A DNA stretch of 64,000 bases from Hemerocallis citrina (taxonomy: Eukaryota > Streptophyta > Magnoliopsida > Asparagales > Asphodelaceae): the NCBI GenBank assembly GCA_017893485.1, contig CM030364.1, positions 42,340,109 through 42,404,108 of the forward strand, in the 5' to 3' direction. Below are positions 21,896 through 33,521 of the stretch, in pieces. A program made the translations under genes and the position numbers. Numbering within the stretch: position 1 is the first letter of the stretch; each line of letters begins with the position of its first letter. The notes beneath the pieces are model-generated. The model searched no databases. It was not told the origin of the DNA and saw only the letters and a program-made list of their open reading frames with translations.

Positions 21896-22301
21896 GTCTC
21901 CCACTTGGTCGTTAGGAAGATCCATTAAGGTTTTTCATTTAGGAAACATAAGGCGCGCATGAAGTGCTAAACCTATCTTTAGTTGGTTTTATAAGTGCCT
22001 TGGTTAGTCTAGTAGTCAATGAGAGTCATGGCGGTCAAATATCATTCTGCAACACGATCCCTTCTATGTACTATATCACTAACGACCTTCATAATTAGAC
22101 CATAAGCAGGAGTTTTCATAATGGTCCCATAATGTCTTTGGAAAGACAGATTCTGTTATCATATATCTAATTATGATATGTGTACACAATGGAAAAATAG
22201 AATAGAAAAGATGTAGAAGTCTTATTAAGAGCTCAATAAAATGTCAAATACAAGCATAAGAAATGGCAAAATGATTAGGAGCTATCTTCAAGACCCATGC
22301 T

Positions 22302-22624
22302 TTAAGTGTGTTCCTGAAAAGGCTTTGGAGGTAGTCCTTTTGTAAATATATCTGCAACCATGTCATCCGTGCCTGTGTTCAATGACGACCATTCCTCTTT
22401 TAACATCTTGTTTCACTGATAGATATTTAAGGTCCATGTGTTTTGCTCCCTTAGATATCCTGTCGTGCTTGGAGAAAAATATTGCAGCATTATTGTCACA
22501 GTAAAGAGTTAAAGGCTTAGAGATGAAGCTCAAAGACTCGAACTTAGAGACGAAATTCCGCAACCATGCTCCCTGATTAGCAACCTCATAACATGCCACA
22601 AATTCAGCCTCCATAGTAGATGTG
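22302..22624 (-). pseudogene. Copia RNase H, C-terminal part
   Basis: The minus-strand frame from 22614 reads MEAEFVACYEVANQGAWLRN, then LYCDNNAAIFFSKHDRISKG and AKHMDLKYLSVKQDV, the standard end of Copia RNase H. Near 22375 the frame shifts, after which TDDMVADIFTKGLPPKPF continues to a TAA near 22302. The N-terminal part of the domain is at 24325-24501; a solo LTR separates them. Confidence 0.85.
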
Positions 22625-22629
22625 TAGAG

Positions 22630-24319
22630 TGTTGTGCAATCTAGATACCCAAATAACTAGATAAACTAGACACAAATTATAAAAACCTCGCAAGTGCACG
22701 AATCGTTTGACAAAGCGTAGCAATAGCAAGGGTCGATCCCACAGAGATTGTAGACTTTAACTTACTAATCAATAAAAAGACTAAAAATCATAAATGGTTG
22801 GTTTAAAAGCCTAAAAGAAATAATAAGATTTAAACTAAATTAAGAAGTGTTGAATCACAGATATTTATGAAGTAGTTGGGTTTAGATTGTCACCAATAGT
22901 CAGTAATGCTAAGTCACCTTCTGAACTTCTTCTTATTACTCATGTTTGTTCACTTCAAGGGCATGGTATCTACTCCTTAAAGTATTGTTTCCCTAGGCCA
23001 AGAATTAGGCATGGTATCTACTCTAATTCGTTTCTTTCATTAAGTGTTTAGCATGATATCTACTAATTTGCACTTAAAGAAAACATAAGATCAGTGGAAA
23101 CGAACAAACACTCAAGGTTCTAGAAATTGGTATCAGATCTAGATCCCCTAAGTTGATTGAACCAGGAACCCCTAAAGATTCCCTTGTTACAATTACGGGC
23201 ACGAGATACGGGTCGTCTCAATATGCTCATATAACAGATTCAGATAGATGGTAATACAAACTTGGATTTCTCAAGCTCTGTACGTCAGTCGACTGGCTCT
23301 CACCTCAGTCGACTGCTCTCAGACTTCAAGAACTAGTTTGGTTACCATCAATCTATACCAATACAAACGGATTCAATCAATAAGTAACATAGAAGAGTTC
23401 AGAAGAATATAGCACTACATATCTACGGTTTTAATCTACCCAACTATGCAATTAGTTCCACATAATAGTACTTTTATTGCTTAACAAGTTCAAATACATG
23501 ATCAACATAAAAGAATAAAGAGAAAAGAAATAAACTAAAGAGGTCCGGCAATAAGTCGACTGTCTGTCACACAGTAGACTGCCTTCAAGTACTGGATCCC
23601 TTCTCTCCTTCCTCGATGCTGATAGAATGATGCACTGGTTGAATTGACTTGATGGTTTGCAACTCTGTGATTCGGTGGTGGATGATGGGGAGATGACGAG
23701 GGCCGAGAGAGAGAGAGAGAGCTTGATTATTCTTCTTTTCTGATATTTATAGAACACGGCTGAGAATTAGGGTTTTGCACTTTTTCAGGAAAATCCTTCT
23801 TTGTTTTATTTGATGATTTATTTCTTTCTCTTTTCTTCTTTCCTTCCTTATCTGTTAACCACGTGCTCTTGGAAATCCCCAGTCTCTAGATTTTATTTGC
23901 ATAAATCTGGATTCAGATAGATTTGAAATTAGATTTGGATGAATCTTCGAATATCTTATCTGTTTACTCCGCCGCGTACCAGTCGACTGCCTCTGGATGT
24001 AAGTCGACTGTGTCGAGACTTCAGTATTTTCATGATTCATCAGACTAGTCGACTGTCCTTGAGAGTAAGTCGACTATGACGAGACATCTGTGTAAGCTTG
24101 AGTTCTCTGTCCAGTCGCCTGTTGTGGAGAACCAGTCGACTGATGCTTCTGTAATCTTCTGAGTTCATCCTTAAGATCCTGAATTTGCTTCGTTTCGCTG
24201 TCTTGAGCTGTTTCCTATGGAAAAGAGAAAATAAGAGTTAAATACCACATATAGAGCTTTTAAATGTCTAATTTCATTAAGATTATTGCCTCTAAATGTG
24301 AATAATAATGTGTTCATCA
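22630..24319 (-). mobile_element. Solo LTR inserted in Copia RNase H
   Basis: A 1690-bp non-coding segment starts TGTTGTGCAATC and ends TGTGTTCATCA. It is flanked by the perfect 5-bp duplication TAGAG (22625-22629 and 24320-24324), which restores the RNase H reading when removed. A TATA box on the minus strand (plus-strand TATTTATA, 23744-23751), followed by a CT-rich leader, indicates minus orientation. Phrases such as GTGCACGAATCG and GGGTCGATCCCACAGAG near the left (U5) end look like common plant LTR text. I do not recognise the family. It carries paired AGTCGACT motifs. Confidence 0.8.
23287..24141. promoter_or_regulatory. Paired AGTCGACT palindromes in the solo LTR
   Basis: The 8-bp palindrome AGTCGACT occurs exactly at 23287, 23307, 23554, 23981, 24002, 24047, 24068 and 24134, with one-mismatch partners at 23573 (AGTAGACT) and 24113 (AGTCGCCT). 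They form five pairs whose members start 19-21 bp apart. Three pairs (23981, 24047, 24113) repeat at exactly 66 bp and lie 230-390 bp upstream of the minus-strand TATA box, so within U3. A regulatory role is inferred only from arrangement and position. Confidence 0.6.
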
Positions 24320-24324
24320 TAGAG

Positions 24325-24501
24325 CAACTCGGATTTCTGGCTTTTCCATGATATTGCACCTCCAGCTAGGAGATACACATAGCTAAGAGTGCAATGTCTG
24401 GTGATAGGACACCCAGCAAAATCTGAATATGAAAATCCAACAATTTATAGATGTGTTGATTTTCTATATGTAAGCATGAAATTCCTTGTTCCCTTTAAGT
24501 A
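24325..24501 (-). pseudogene. Copia RNase H, N-terminal part
   Basis: After the RT block the minus strand reads YLKGTRNFMLTYRKSTHL, a stop, then VGFSYSDFAGCPITRHCTLS and LLAGGAISWKSQKSELL, the usual start of the Copia RNase H. It is cut at the TAGAG target site of the solo LTR. In-frame stops are present. Confidence 0.8.
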
Positions 24502-25488
24502 TCACAACACTTTCTTTGCAGCTTGCCAATGAGCGAGTCCTTGGTTACTTTGAAATCTACCCAGCATGCCAACTGCATGGCTAATATCAGATATGGTGCA
24601 AACCTGTGCATACATCAAACTCCCAACAAGAGAAGCATAAAGATAACTTTTCATTTCTTTTCGTTCCAAGTCATTCTGCGGACATTGCTTAAGATCAAGC
24701 TTGTCTCCTTTATGCAATGGAACAACACTAGAAGAAAATGCCATCATGCCAAATCTTTCTAGAACTTTATCAATATATGCTTTCTGAGACAATCCCAAAA
24801 TCCCAAGTGATCTATCACGGAATATCTCTATTCCTATCACATAGGATGCCTCACCTAGATCTTTCATTTCAAAGTTCTTAAAAGGATAATCTTTAGTCTC
24901 ATGTAATAAACCAAGATCACTGCTGGCTAATAAGATGTCATCAACATACAGTATCAAAAATATGAACTTACTCCCACTGATCTTGAGATATATACATGGA
25001 TCAACTAAGTTTTCTTTGAAACCAAAATCCATGATGGTTTCATCAAATTTTAGATACCATTGTCTCGAGGCTTGTTTCAATCCATAAAGTGATTTCTTAA
25101 GCTTGCGGACCATGTCTTCCTGACCTTCGATTATGAAACCTTCAGGTTGACGCATGTAGACTTCTTCTTCCAAGTCCCCATTCAAAAAGGCAGTTTTCAC
25201 ATTCATTTGATGTAACTCGAGATCATAATGAGCTACTAACACCATGATAATTTTGAGAGAATCTTTCCTAGACATAGGGGAAAAGGTCTTTGTATAATCG
25301 ATACTCTCTTTCTGATTAAAACCTTTGGCCACAAGTCTAGCTTTATGTCGTCCTATATTGCCCTTGGAGTCACGTTTGGTCTTGAAGACCCACTTACACC
25401 CGACTAGTTTGTGTCCTGGAGGCAATTGAACAGCGTCCCAAACTTGATTTTCAGCCATAGATTTTAATTCATCCTTCATGGCATCAAT
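24502..25488 (-). pseudogene. Copia reverse transcriptase
   Basis: A 325-codon open stretch encodes the Copia RT core: MAENQVWDAVQLPPGHKLVG, CKWVFKTKRDSKGNIGRHKA, VKTAFLNGDLEEEVYMRQPE, SLYGLKQASRQWYLKF and the catalytic LYVDDILLA near 24930-24956, then YADVCTISDI-like text at the end. It makes cDNA from element RNA in the cytoplasmic particle. Upstream, a stop codon just before IDAMKDELK (about 25489) separates it from the integrase-RT linker. The RT itself has no internal stop, making it the best-preserved part of this element. Confidence 0.9.
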
Positions 25489-26022
25489 TCACTTATTAGA
25501 ATTAGCATCTTTAAGGGCATGTGAATACGATACCGGGTCTTTACTCATCCCAATATCAAATTCTACTTGATAAAGCAAATAATCATCAGAAATAGATGAT
25601 CTCTTCTGGCGAAGAGACCTTCTTAATGCTGGTTCCTTTGGTGTTTCGTTGGCAATAATGTCATCATGAAGTTGTGGATCATTATTTGGCTGTTCCTCAT
25701 TGTCTAACTGTTCGACAATGGTAGTATTCCCAATAGGTTTTGGAATAGAGGGTAAAGGAATGGGTACCCTTATTTCCTGAATATCCACGTCTTGTACTTT
25801 AGTACTCCCACTAATTTTGCCATTCTCATCGAATCTAGCATTTCTGATTTCTACAATTCCCGTACTATGATTAGGACAATAGAACCTATATCCTTTGGAC
25901 TTCTTTGGGTAACCAATAAAGTAACCACTAACCATTTTGAAGTCCAATTTCTTTTTATGTGGGTTATAAATTCTTGCCTCAGCTGGGCATCCCCAAATTT
26001 GGAGATGTTTTAAACTGAGTTT
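25489..26022 (-). pseudogene. Copia integrase C-terminus and integrase-RT linker
   Basis: The minus-strand frame from 25947 contains MVSGYFIGYPKKSKGYRFYC (the conserved SVF/GYP integrase-end block) and then a low-complexity acidic linker (VEQLDNEEQPNNDPQLHDD) leading to RRSLRQKRSS and the RT entry. A stop lies at each end (about 26023 and 25489). Confidence 0.8.
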
Positions 26023-26845
26023 CTAGCCTTTCCACAGTTCAAACGGTGTTTTTGGAACTACCTTGCTAGGAACTCGATTTAAAATGTAAACAGCTGTTCG
26101 TAAAGCATCCATCCACAAGGATATTGGTAAATTTGCTTGACTTATCATTGATATAACCATATTCATATAAGTACGATTTTGCCTTTCAGCCACACCGTTC
26201 TACCATGGAGAACCAGGCGTTGTGTACTGGGCAACAATTCCAAGCTTCTGGAGGAGTTTTGCAAAAGGTGCAGGATGTTGTCCTATTTCGTCATACCTTC
26301 CATAAGATTCACCACCTCTATCTGACCTTATGATTTTCACTTTTCTATCTAATTGCCTTTCGACTTCAGTTATGAACACTTGTACAACATCCACAGACTG
26401 AGATTTGTCATGCAACAAGTAAAGGTAACCATAGCGTGAAAAATCATCGATAAAAGTAATGAAATACTTCTCCCCTCCAAAAGTTGGAACATCAAAAGGT
26501 CCACAAATATCTGTGTGTATTATTTCAAGAAGTTGTGTACTACTTGTGGCTCCTTTCTTGGTATTTTTTGTTGCCTTACCCTTACTGCAATCTACACACA
26601 TTTTATGATTGGTAAAATCAAGACTCGGGAGGATTCCATCTTTTACTAATCGCCTCATTCTTTCACTGGAAATATGTCCCAGCCTTTTATGCCCCAAGAA
26701 ATAAGAGTTGTTTTTAGATGCCTTTTGTTTTGTTTTACCATTAGGATGCAAAGTGAGATGTGTTTCAGAAGAGTGACTAGCAAGATTAAATCTATAAAGT
26801 CCATCAATTAAAATTCCAGAACCAATAAGACTAGAATTCATAAAT
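26023..26845 (-). pseudogene. Copia integrase core
   Basis: The HHCC region is visible as LGHKRLGHISSERMRRLVKD with MCVDCSKGKATK. The catalytic core shows EIIHTDICGPF (first Asp), KIIRSDRGGES (second Asp) and, after a TAG at 26200-26202, [12 protein letters not shown] with the catalytic Glu. The enzyme would join cDNA ends to host DNA. Breaks are the stop at 26200 and a frameshift near 26845 to the protease frame. Order and size fit Copia pol. Confidence 0.88.
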
Positions 26846-27304
26846 AAATTGAACTACAATATCCATGATTAACTTTAAAACCAGCCTGATCAAGTTTACT
26901 AATTGAAACTAAATTGCGGGAAATTGATGGAACAAAAAGAGTCTGAAACAAATCTAAATGATATCCAGTATCTAAAATGAGACGGTAAATCCCAATAGCT
27001 TCAACTGGCGCTTTATTTCTGTTCCCAATGAGCAAGAAATTTTCACTTGGGCTGATGGTGTGGGTCGTAAGAAATCCCTGCATCGAATTTGAAACATGAA
27101 CATTAGCACCAGAATCAATCCACCAAGTATTAGAAGAAACATAAGTAAGATTTGATTCAAAAAAGCTTACAAAACCCATAGGGTTACCTTTCTTTTCAAA
27201 CCATTCTTTTCGTTTAGGGAAGTCTTTCTGAAAGTGTCCAGGCTTCTTGCAAAATTTGCACATGTCATCATTCTTTGCCTCCTTCGCATTGGATTGATTA
27301 GCCT
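26846..27304 (-). pseudogene. Copia gag zinc knuckle and protease
   Basis: The minus-strand frame contains the knuckle CKFCKKPGHFQKDF, in which the last Cys is replaced by Phe. Downstream come the protease active site WWIDSGANVHVSN and the typical LISISKLDQAGF-like segment (VSISKLDQAGFKVNHG). The upstream end is cut at the LARD insertion (duplication CGTAC at 27305-27309), so the first residues of the open frame beyond 27304 come from the LARD. Confidence 0.85.
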
Positions 27305-27309
27305 CGTAC

Positions 27310-30300
27310 TGTAACGCCCCGAATTTCAAACAAGGACAAACTCGGGATTTCACAGGATCTTTACTTCACTTCGTACAATTTTACAAAGAATTTAAAACTT
27401 TTTATTCACAATACATCAGAGTTCAATTACAACTTGGTTTTACACAGCGGAAGACTAAAAGATTACAATCAATGAAAAACAACTAGTATAACTTTAACAT
27501 CATTTGCAACATCTTTAACTTCTAAACAGCAACAGCATATCCACTTTATAACTCCATGAATAGTCCATTACCTGCATGTCAATCTGTGGGCACGTCAGTT
27601 ACTTAGAACTGACGAAATGTTATACACGGCTATCCTCTCTATGCCGGGAATAGTATAACGATCTCATACTTTAACAAATCAACAAAAAGATTGAATGAAC
27701 AAGTAAAGTGTCAAAGGTGATTATTCTAAACATAAGTGTATGTCATGCCTTAATGCCTAATGCACACATTTCTATACTAGGATGACACTAATGCACACTT
27801 GTTCGGATTCTATGCATCCCATACTACATAGGTCCGAGGGCAAGCGCCTACGTACTCCACATTGAAGGGTTCGATCCCTCGCCATGAGACTACCCAGTAA
27901 TAAAACAAGTTTTAGAGTTATTTCACAGATACGGATCTCAGCCTCCCTGGCTTATATTAACAGATCCCAGCCTCCCTGGCTATTATATCGTGATGATAAT
28001 CCCGTAAATGCCCTTCTAGCCCCAGTATATACATATTCTTTGGAGTATGGTAAACATCCGTCGACTACCCTAAGTCCCGGATAAAATACAGTCCATCTCC
28101 TATGGGGCAACCACAGTCCACCAACTGGGTCTATAGCCACGGAGATCCACCGCCGACTATATAGAAGCACCCATTTACGTTTGCACAAGTTTATCACATC
28201 TTCACTTAAGTGCCTAATTATTTTTAGTTCAAGACATGAATATGTTATCACTCTAGAATCGGTTCTACCTCATACCGGATTTATTCACACAATACGAGAT
28301 CGCCCGACGGCATTATCTCGAAATCAAGTCTCAAAATCTTTCCTTCAAAATTACCGGTAACCGAGATCTTACCAATTCTAAATCATAAATCTTTCATGTA
28401 CAAGAAGCATGGGTACACATACCCTTTAATAATCATGTCTTAACTTATTATATTCATGTCTCTAACTTATCCATAATTTAATCAATGTCTCATCTTTGCA
28501 TCACTCATGATTCATTCGTTCACAATCTTTGAAAACAATAATTCTTTTCATGACATAAATCCATCACTTTAAGTCCCTTTAGCAACTTAAGCACACATAA
28601 TATATCTCAACCACATTAACCTTTCTTAAACAAAATTTAGAGTATAACATTTTCAAAAGAAAAATCATTTCACACAACGATAAATCTCATACTTTTTAAT
28701 AATTAAATCTTAAGTCAGAAACTCATTATCCAATTTGAGCATGTATAATAATCAAGTATTCAACTTAAAGAAATAGTCTCCTTGAGACAATTTATTCTCA
28801 TACCAACACTTTACTTTTCTTCTAAAAATCTAAATTATGCTCTTAATTAATCTCTACTTCTCTACTACTATAATGGGAGAATGCCCTAATGTATTTTGTC
28901 CTCAACCCAAATAATTACCGAGCTGATCCGCTTTCGAAATTATTTACCAAACTGGTCCACTTTCAAAATTATTTACCAAACTGGTCCTACTCGCTATCAA
29001 ATTGCAGGTTTAGTTTCATCGGACCCAAAAAATTAAATAAAAAGAAAAAGGGGGTGGGGTTTGATCCCGTGATTGAACAGCCAAGGCCCAAGTATTAATC
29101 CGCTAACCAATAGTCCACTGTGACTAGATTGTCACAGAGAAGGATTTAACTTCTAAAATATCAATCTCGGCCTGTAGTTTAATTTTAACCAAAACAAAAA
29201 GAAAAAGGGGAACGTATGGTTCGAACTCGGGACCTCTGATTCCATACGAGCTACAGTGACGTTCTTAAGGACCCCCAACTAGCCAGTTAGTCCATTGTGA
29301 CTACTTGGCATGAGAAACAAAACTAATCTTTTGTCCAAACTTTCTATTATTCTATTATCATCAAAACTCGATTTTCCTCTTGATCTAATCTTTCATGTAA
29401 TTATAATTGGTTCATCTATATTGAGTTTACTTTCTCACAGTAACCCATAATTTTATAATGCATAAAAATAAAACTAACTTTCAAATTTTTATATGAATTT
29501 GCATTTATTCAATTCAATCAAAGTTGCACACTACATCTTTTGCAATCAAAGAGTTTAATAGCATCAAATTTACATTACAAAAATATAGTTGCTTATCAAA
29601 AAGGAAAACTCAACAATTAATCACATGATCAAAAATCTCTACATTCATGTATACTAGTGCATGACAAAAATAAATTCTTTTCTCATTTATCAACTAACAA
29701 GTTGTAATTTAATCTACCATAACATGATTCACTACTATTCACCACATCCAATAGCATAGATTATTCTACTCTTTTTTTTTTTTTTTCAAAATCAAATCCT
29801 ACACTACACATTTATTTTCTTATTAGCATGCACATTATCTATAATTTAGAAAGTAGGAGACACCCACTTTTATGTTTTACTACTCATTTTTCATCACATA
29901 CAAAAGTGTAAATTAAATCTACTTTTCATATCTCATTCAAAACATACATTTTCCCAAGATGAAGTTTTAACATGAATCATGGTATCAAACATCAAAATCC
30001 CATATTATTCATAGCATGTATTTTAGCATAAAAATTACCTACATAACAATATCATCTCATAAGATTAATTTATAATTTTTAGCATGATATTTCTACAACT
30101 AGAAAGTAAGAAATCACCCACTAACACAATATTAATCTTTCTTTCTTATTCATGACCCTAGAACATAAAACAACATTTTTCAACAAATTTCCCATACAAA
30201 AGAATACATTTTTAACATGCATAACATTTTACAAGCATTCTAACATGATCTATGGTATTAGCTCTTTAGTCAAAATCTCCTATTATTTGTTTAATCATAA

Positions 30301-31526
30301 CAATATTGTTTTCATTCATAGCATGTAACACTAACATGAAATCTTAACTACATATCAAAACAAAATGCTCATATTTTATCACTAGCATGCATAGTTCTAA
30401 ATTAGAAAGCATGAGAACCCACCTTTTGTTTGAAGGTTGAAAACTACAAATGAATGGCTTCTTCTTGCTCCTAGCAACTCCTAGTCCTCTTCTCCTCCTA
30501 GCAAATGCTCCAAGCAAGAGATCCTCCAAGCACAATAACTCTCTTTCTTTTTCTTACACTCTTTTTCTTTCTCTTTTCTTTCTCTTGTTTATTTTATTTT
30601 TGGTGTGAAAAAGAATGAGAAATAGGTTGCTATTTATAGGACAATGCTAGGGACTATATTGCAAAATCTCCCACCTAATAACTTCTCATTTTAATTCTCT
30701 TTTTAATTCTCACCTCTTCATATTTTTAACTCCTAAAACTCCCAACCTCTCATCTCCCCACTCTCCATGAACTTAACCACTCCATTAATCCCCTCCCCTA
30801 GCCCACAAAATGGTCCAAATACATTTGTGTGTGCATGCATACATGCACAAACAAATATGAACACATTTCTATAACTCAAAAATGTGTACTAATATTGTAA
30901 CTTGTCATGTATTGGTACATGTTTAACTAAAAAATGTGATTTTAATAATGGGCTTGCTACATGGGCTCATTTCTAATTAATTAATTTGATTATCTAGTGG
31001 GCTTGCTATATGGGCTCATTACTAATTAATTTATTTAATTATCTAGTGGGCTCCTCTCCTAATGGGCTACATTTTAGTTTATAGGTCCATGGATCAAAAG
31101 AAAGGCTAAATAAAACTAATGCATGCTAAAATAAGAAATGAGAGTAAGAAAATGGAGATAGAAAACTAGCACGTGCATCATATGTGCAAAAATTGAAAAA
31201 TGCACTTTAATCAAAATAGGAAAAAATAAATTTTCATTTTATAAAACGAGTTCGAACACGTAAAATAAATAATCAATACACATAGAAATATCACACTTAG
31301 AGATGGAAAAATACGTAATTAATACGTGCATTGAAAACACATAAAAAGCACGTAAAAATACAGAGATTGAAATATTATATTTTTGTTGACTCAAAGTAGG
31401 ATAAAAATCAATATGGGAAATGCATAAATAGTCGGTAGTCAAAATACGTAGTGAAAACACGTTATATAATACACGTGCGTAACACACGAGGGCAAAATTG
31501 TCATTTCAATTTTGCGGGGTGTTACA
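27310..31526 (-). repeat. LARD 3' LTR (left copy)
   Basis: The 4217-bp repeat begins TGTAACGCCCCG and ends CGGGGTGTTACA, an extended terminal inverted repeat of the LTR. The TATA box is CTATTTATAG on the plus strand at 30630-30639 (CTATAAATAG on the minus strand), placing U3 at about 30640-31526 and leaving some 3.3 kb for R and U5. It contains two tRNA-like modules (29057-29116 and 29217-29292) and a T18-type run near 29770. Short open frames in it are not conserved coding sequence. Confidence 0.9.
29057..29292 (-). other. Two tRNA-like modules in LARD LTR (left copy)
   Basis: On the minus strand each module starts GGACTA and contains an A-box-like word (ATTGGTTAGCGG; CTGGCTAGTTGG) and, 30-60 bases further, a B-box-like word (GGGATCAAACCCC; GAGTTCGAACCAT), as in RNA polymerase III internal promoters. 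The first occupies 29057-29116 and the second 29217-29292; both are followed on the plus strand by CCAYTGTGACTA, so they look like diverged duplicates. They do not fold into an obvious complete tRNA. Confidence 0.5.
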
Positions 31527-31562
31527 CTCTCCCCCCCTTAGAGTAGTTCCGTCCCCGGAACT
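31527..31562 (-). other. Polypurine tract and adjacent hairpin of the LARD
   Basis: On the minus strand the LTR is preceded by TAAGGGGGGGAGAG (31527-31540), a classic polypurine tract. Just upstream is the inverted repeat AGTTCCG-GGGA-CGGAACT (31545-31562) with seven perfect pairs and a four-base loop. Similar hairpins occupy the same place in the element at 45047 and in the chromovirus at 59168. Confidence 0.75.
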
Positions 31563-33507
31563 CGCTAAGGTAAAGATTGTGTTTTGTACACGTCAAAGAA
31601 AATATTTGTATTTAGGAAACTGCAACTAAAAAAAAATGTAGTATGCGCAACAATAAAAACAAGACAAACTCTTTATAAGAAGACTATGAATATTAAGATG
31701 TTACAAGACAGAACAAGAAAATTAGGAAAATGACATAAGAAATGAAACATGACAAGGGATAGAATAGTTTGAGAGAAATTTTCGTACAAAAATAATATTA
31801 GGTAAGCTATTAGATAAAAGGGAAAAGTCAATTATGTCGTTAATTTCGAAATAGTTCGGAAAACAATGTGGTGAAGGAAACATAGTCAATAGATAATTTA
31901 GAAAAATTTATCGATGTAATAAACGGTAGAAAATTTGCAAACTGTAAAACGAAATCTAATTAGCAATTTAAAACAAGACCATTGAATAAGAGTTTGGAAA
32001 AATAAATGGGAATAAGACTTTGTTGAAAACATAAAATGACTTTGTATATCAATTAATAAAATAGTTTGTAAGGGAACTATAATAATTATACACACAATTT
32101 GAAAAAAAAATAGAAAGCATACGTTGAAATACTTTGTGAATATACAAAATTTTGTAGTGATGAAAATATTTTATAACATTAAGACAAAATAGTGTAAAGC
32201 ACATACACGAGATGGAAACACAATTGGAAACAATAATCATATAGTGTAGCAAATTAGGACAATAGACATAAACAAGTATATGCAAAAATATTAATGTAGT
32301 AACTAGATGAGGGTAAAATGATATGTATAATAAGAATATTGAAATATATGATATATATATATAGAGATCATTGAAAAATATATAAGTAATAACTAAGAGT
32401 GTAAAGACAGTTAAAATTTGAGAAAAGATAATGTATAAACAGTGAGTATATGCATTATATTAAAGAAGTGTAAACCTATAAAAGTAAATAGTAAAAATGA
32501 ATATATCAAAACAATTATGTAATAATAGTACCGAATGTAGACAATAAAACAAATGGTAGGCCATATTTATATAGGTAGAAAATTTCAATTTAGTTTAAAA
32601 TATATAGGATCAGGTAATACAGAAATCAAAATCAAATAAAATGAGTGAACAAAAGAAAATTTCATAAGAAAAATCCAGAATAATAAATGAAGAAAATAAT
32701 TGTTGAAACATTAATTTAATAAATGGCAATTTAAAACTTGAAAAAAAATACGTAAAGTAATAGTAGACATAGACGGGTAAACATGAAGTGACATAAATAC
32801 ATGAAAGATGAAATTTTAAGTTTGAAAAACGAGTTTAAAATATCAAGACTAAGGAAGATAGATAAATAATAAATATTCAAATCATTTAATAACACAAGAA
32901 AATATTTATTTGCGAAAAAAATATGGAAAAAGTAGCATGATAAAAATCTATAAAATAATTTGAGAGGAAAGTGTGTAAGGTATCATGAATGACGGTCCAA
33001 GCTACCACGCTTCCACTGCGCCACTCTGATACCCAGGGGAAAATGTGCTCGCATACACTCTCATATCAATGTATACAAGAAAAACATCATGAATGAAAGT
33101 CAATAACTACTGCATTCACGACTCCAGCCATCCAAAAGAAAAAGAAAATATCAGTGCATAGAGCAACACAAATGTAAATCACTTACATTTAAATCTCTAT
33201 AGACTGAAACTCACACTCTAGTGTCCACAGGAATGATATTGTAACTACTCAATAAGGTGTCACGGGTTCTAGACTATAGTTAATGATCTTACTGCTTTTC
33301 CTAAACAAATCTTTAGTCTATCAAGTTCGGATTTACTTGGGTTAGCCGTAAGAGTCGGTTCCCAGCTAGCGGTGGTCCGAAGACGCTTAAATACCGTGTC
33401 GCTTAGGGTTGTTTACACCCGGTTGACAGAAGGACTCTTTTGGTTTGTTCCCAAATTTATCGTCACTTTTTATCGTTCCTTATAAACTTGTACTACTTGT
33501 GAAGCAT
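31563..33507 (-). other. Non-coding interior of the LARD
   Basis: About 1.9 kb of A-rich sequence without any frame resembling gag or pol. The only structured parts seen are the sequence next to the polypurine tract, a tRNA-Met-like segment at 33004-33030, and the text near the PBS. The rest is low-complexity AT-rich DNA. Confidence 0.8.
33004..33030 (-). other. Initiator tRNA-Met 5'-end-like segment in the LARD interior
   Basis: The minus strand reads ATCAGAGTGGCGCAGTGGAA followed by GCGTGGT. It matches the first 27 bases (acceptor strand plus D-arm) of plant initiator tRNA-Met as I know it with one difference. It is in the same sense as the tRNA and the element, so it is not a second PBS in the usual complementary sense. 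The tRNA identity is lost after base 27. Confidence 0.65.
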
Positions 33508-33519
33508 GCTCTGATACCA
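33508..33519 (-). other. Primer binding site of the LARD (tRNA-iMet)
   Basis: The minus strand carries TGGTATCAGAGC two bases inside the right (5') LTR. This is complementary to the 3' end of initiator tRNA-Met, the usual primer for plant LTR retrotransposons, and fixes the element's orientation. Confidence 0.9.
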
Positions 33520-33521
33520 TC

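Noticed and set aside
27884..29098. Identical small frames in both LARD LTRs (repeated at 34096-35310)
   Set aside because: Identity is explained by the recent LTR duplication. Sequences show no domain, and the frames are not kept in the related LTR at 61567.
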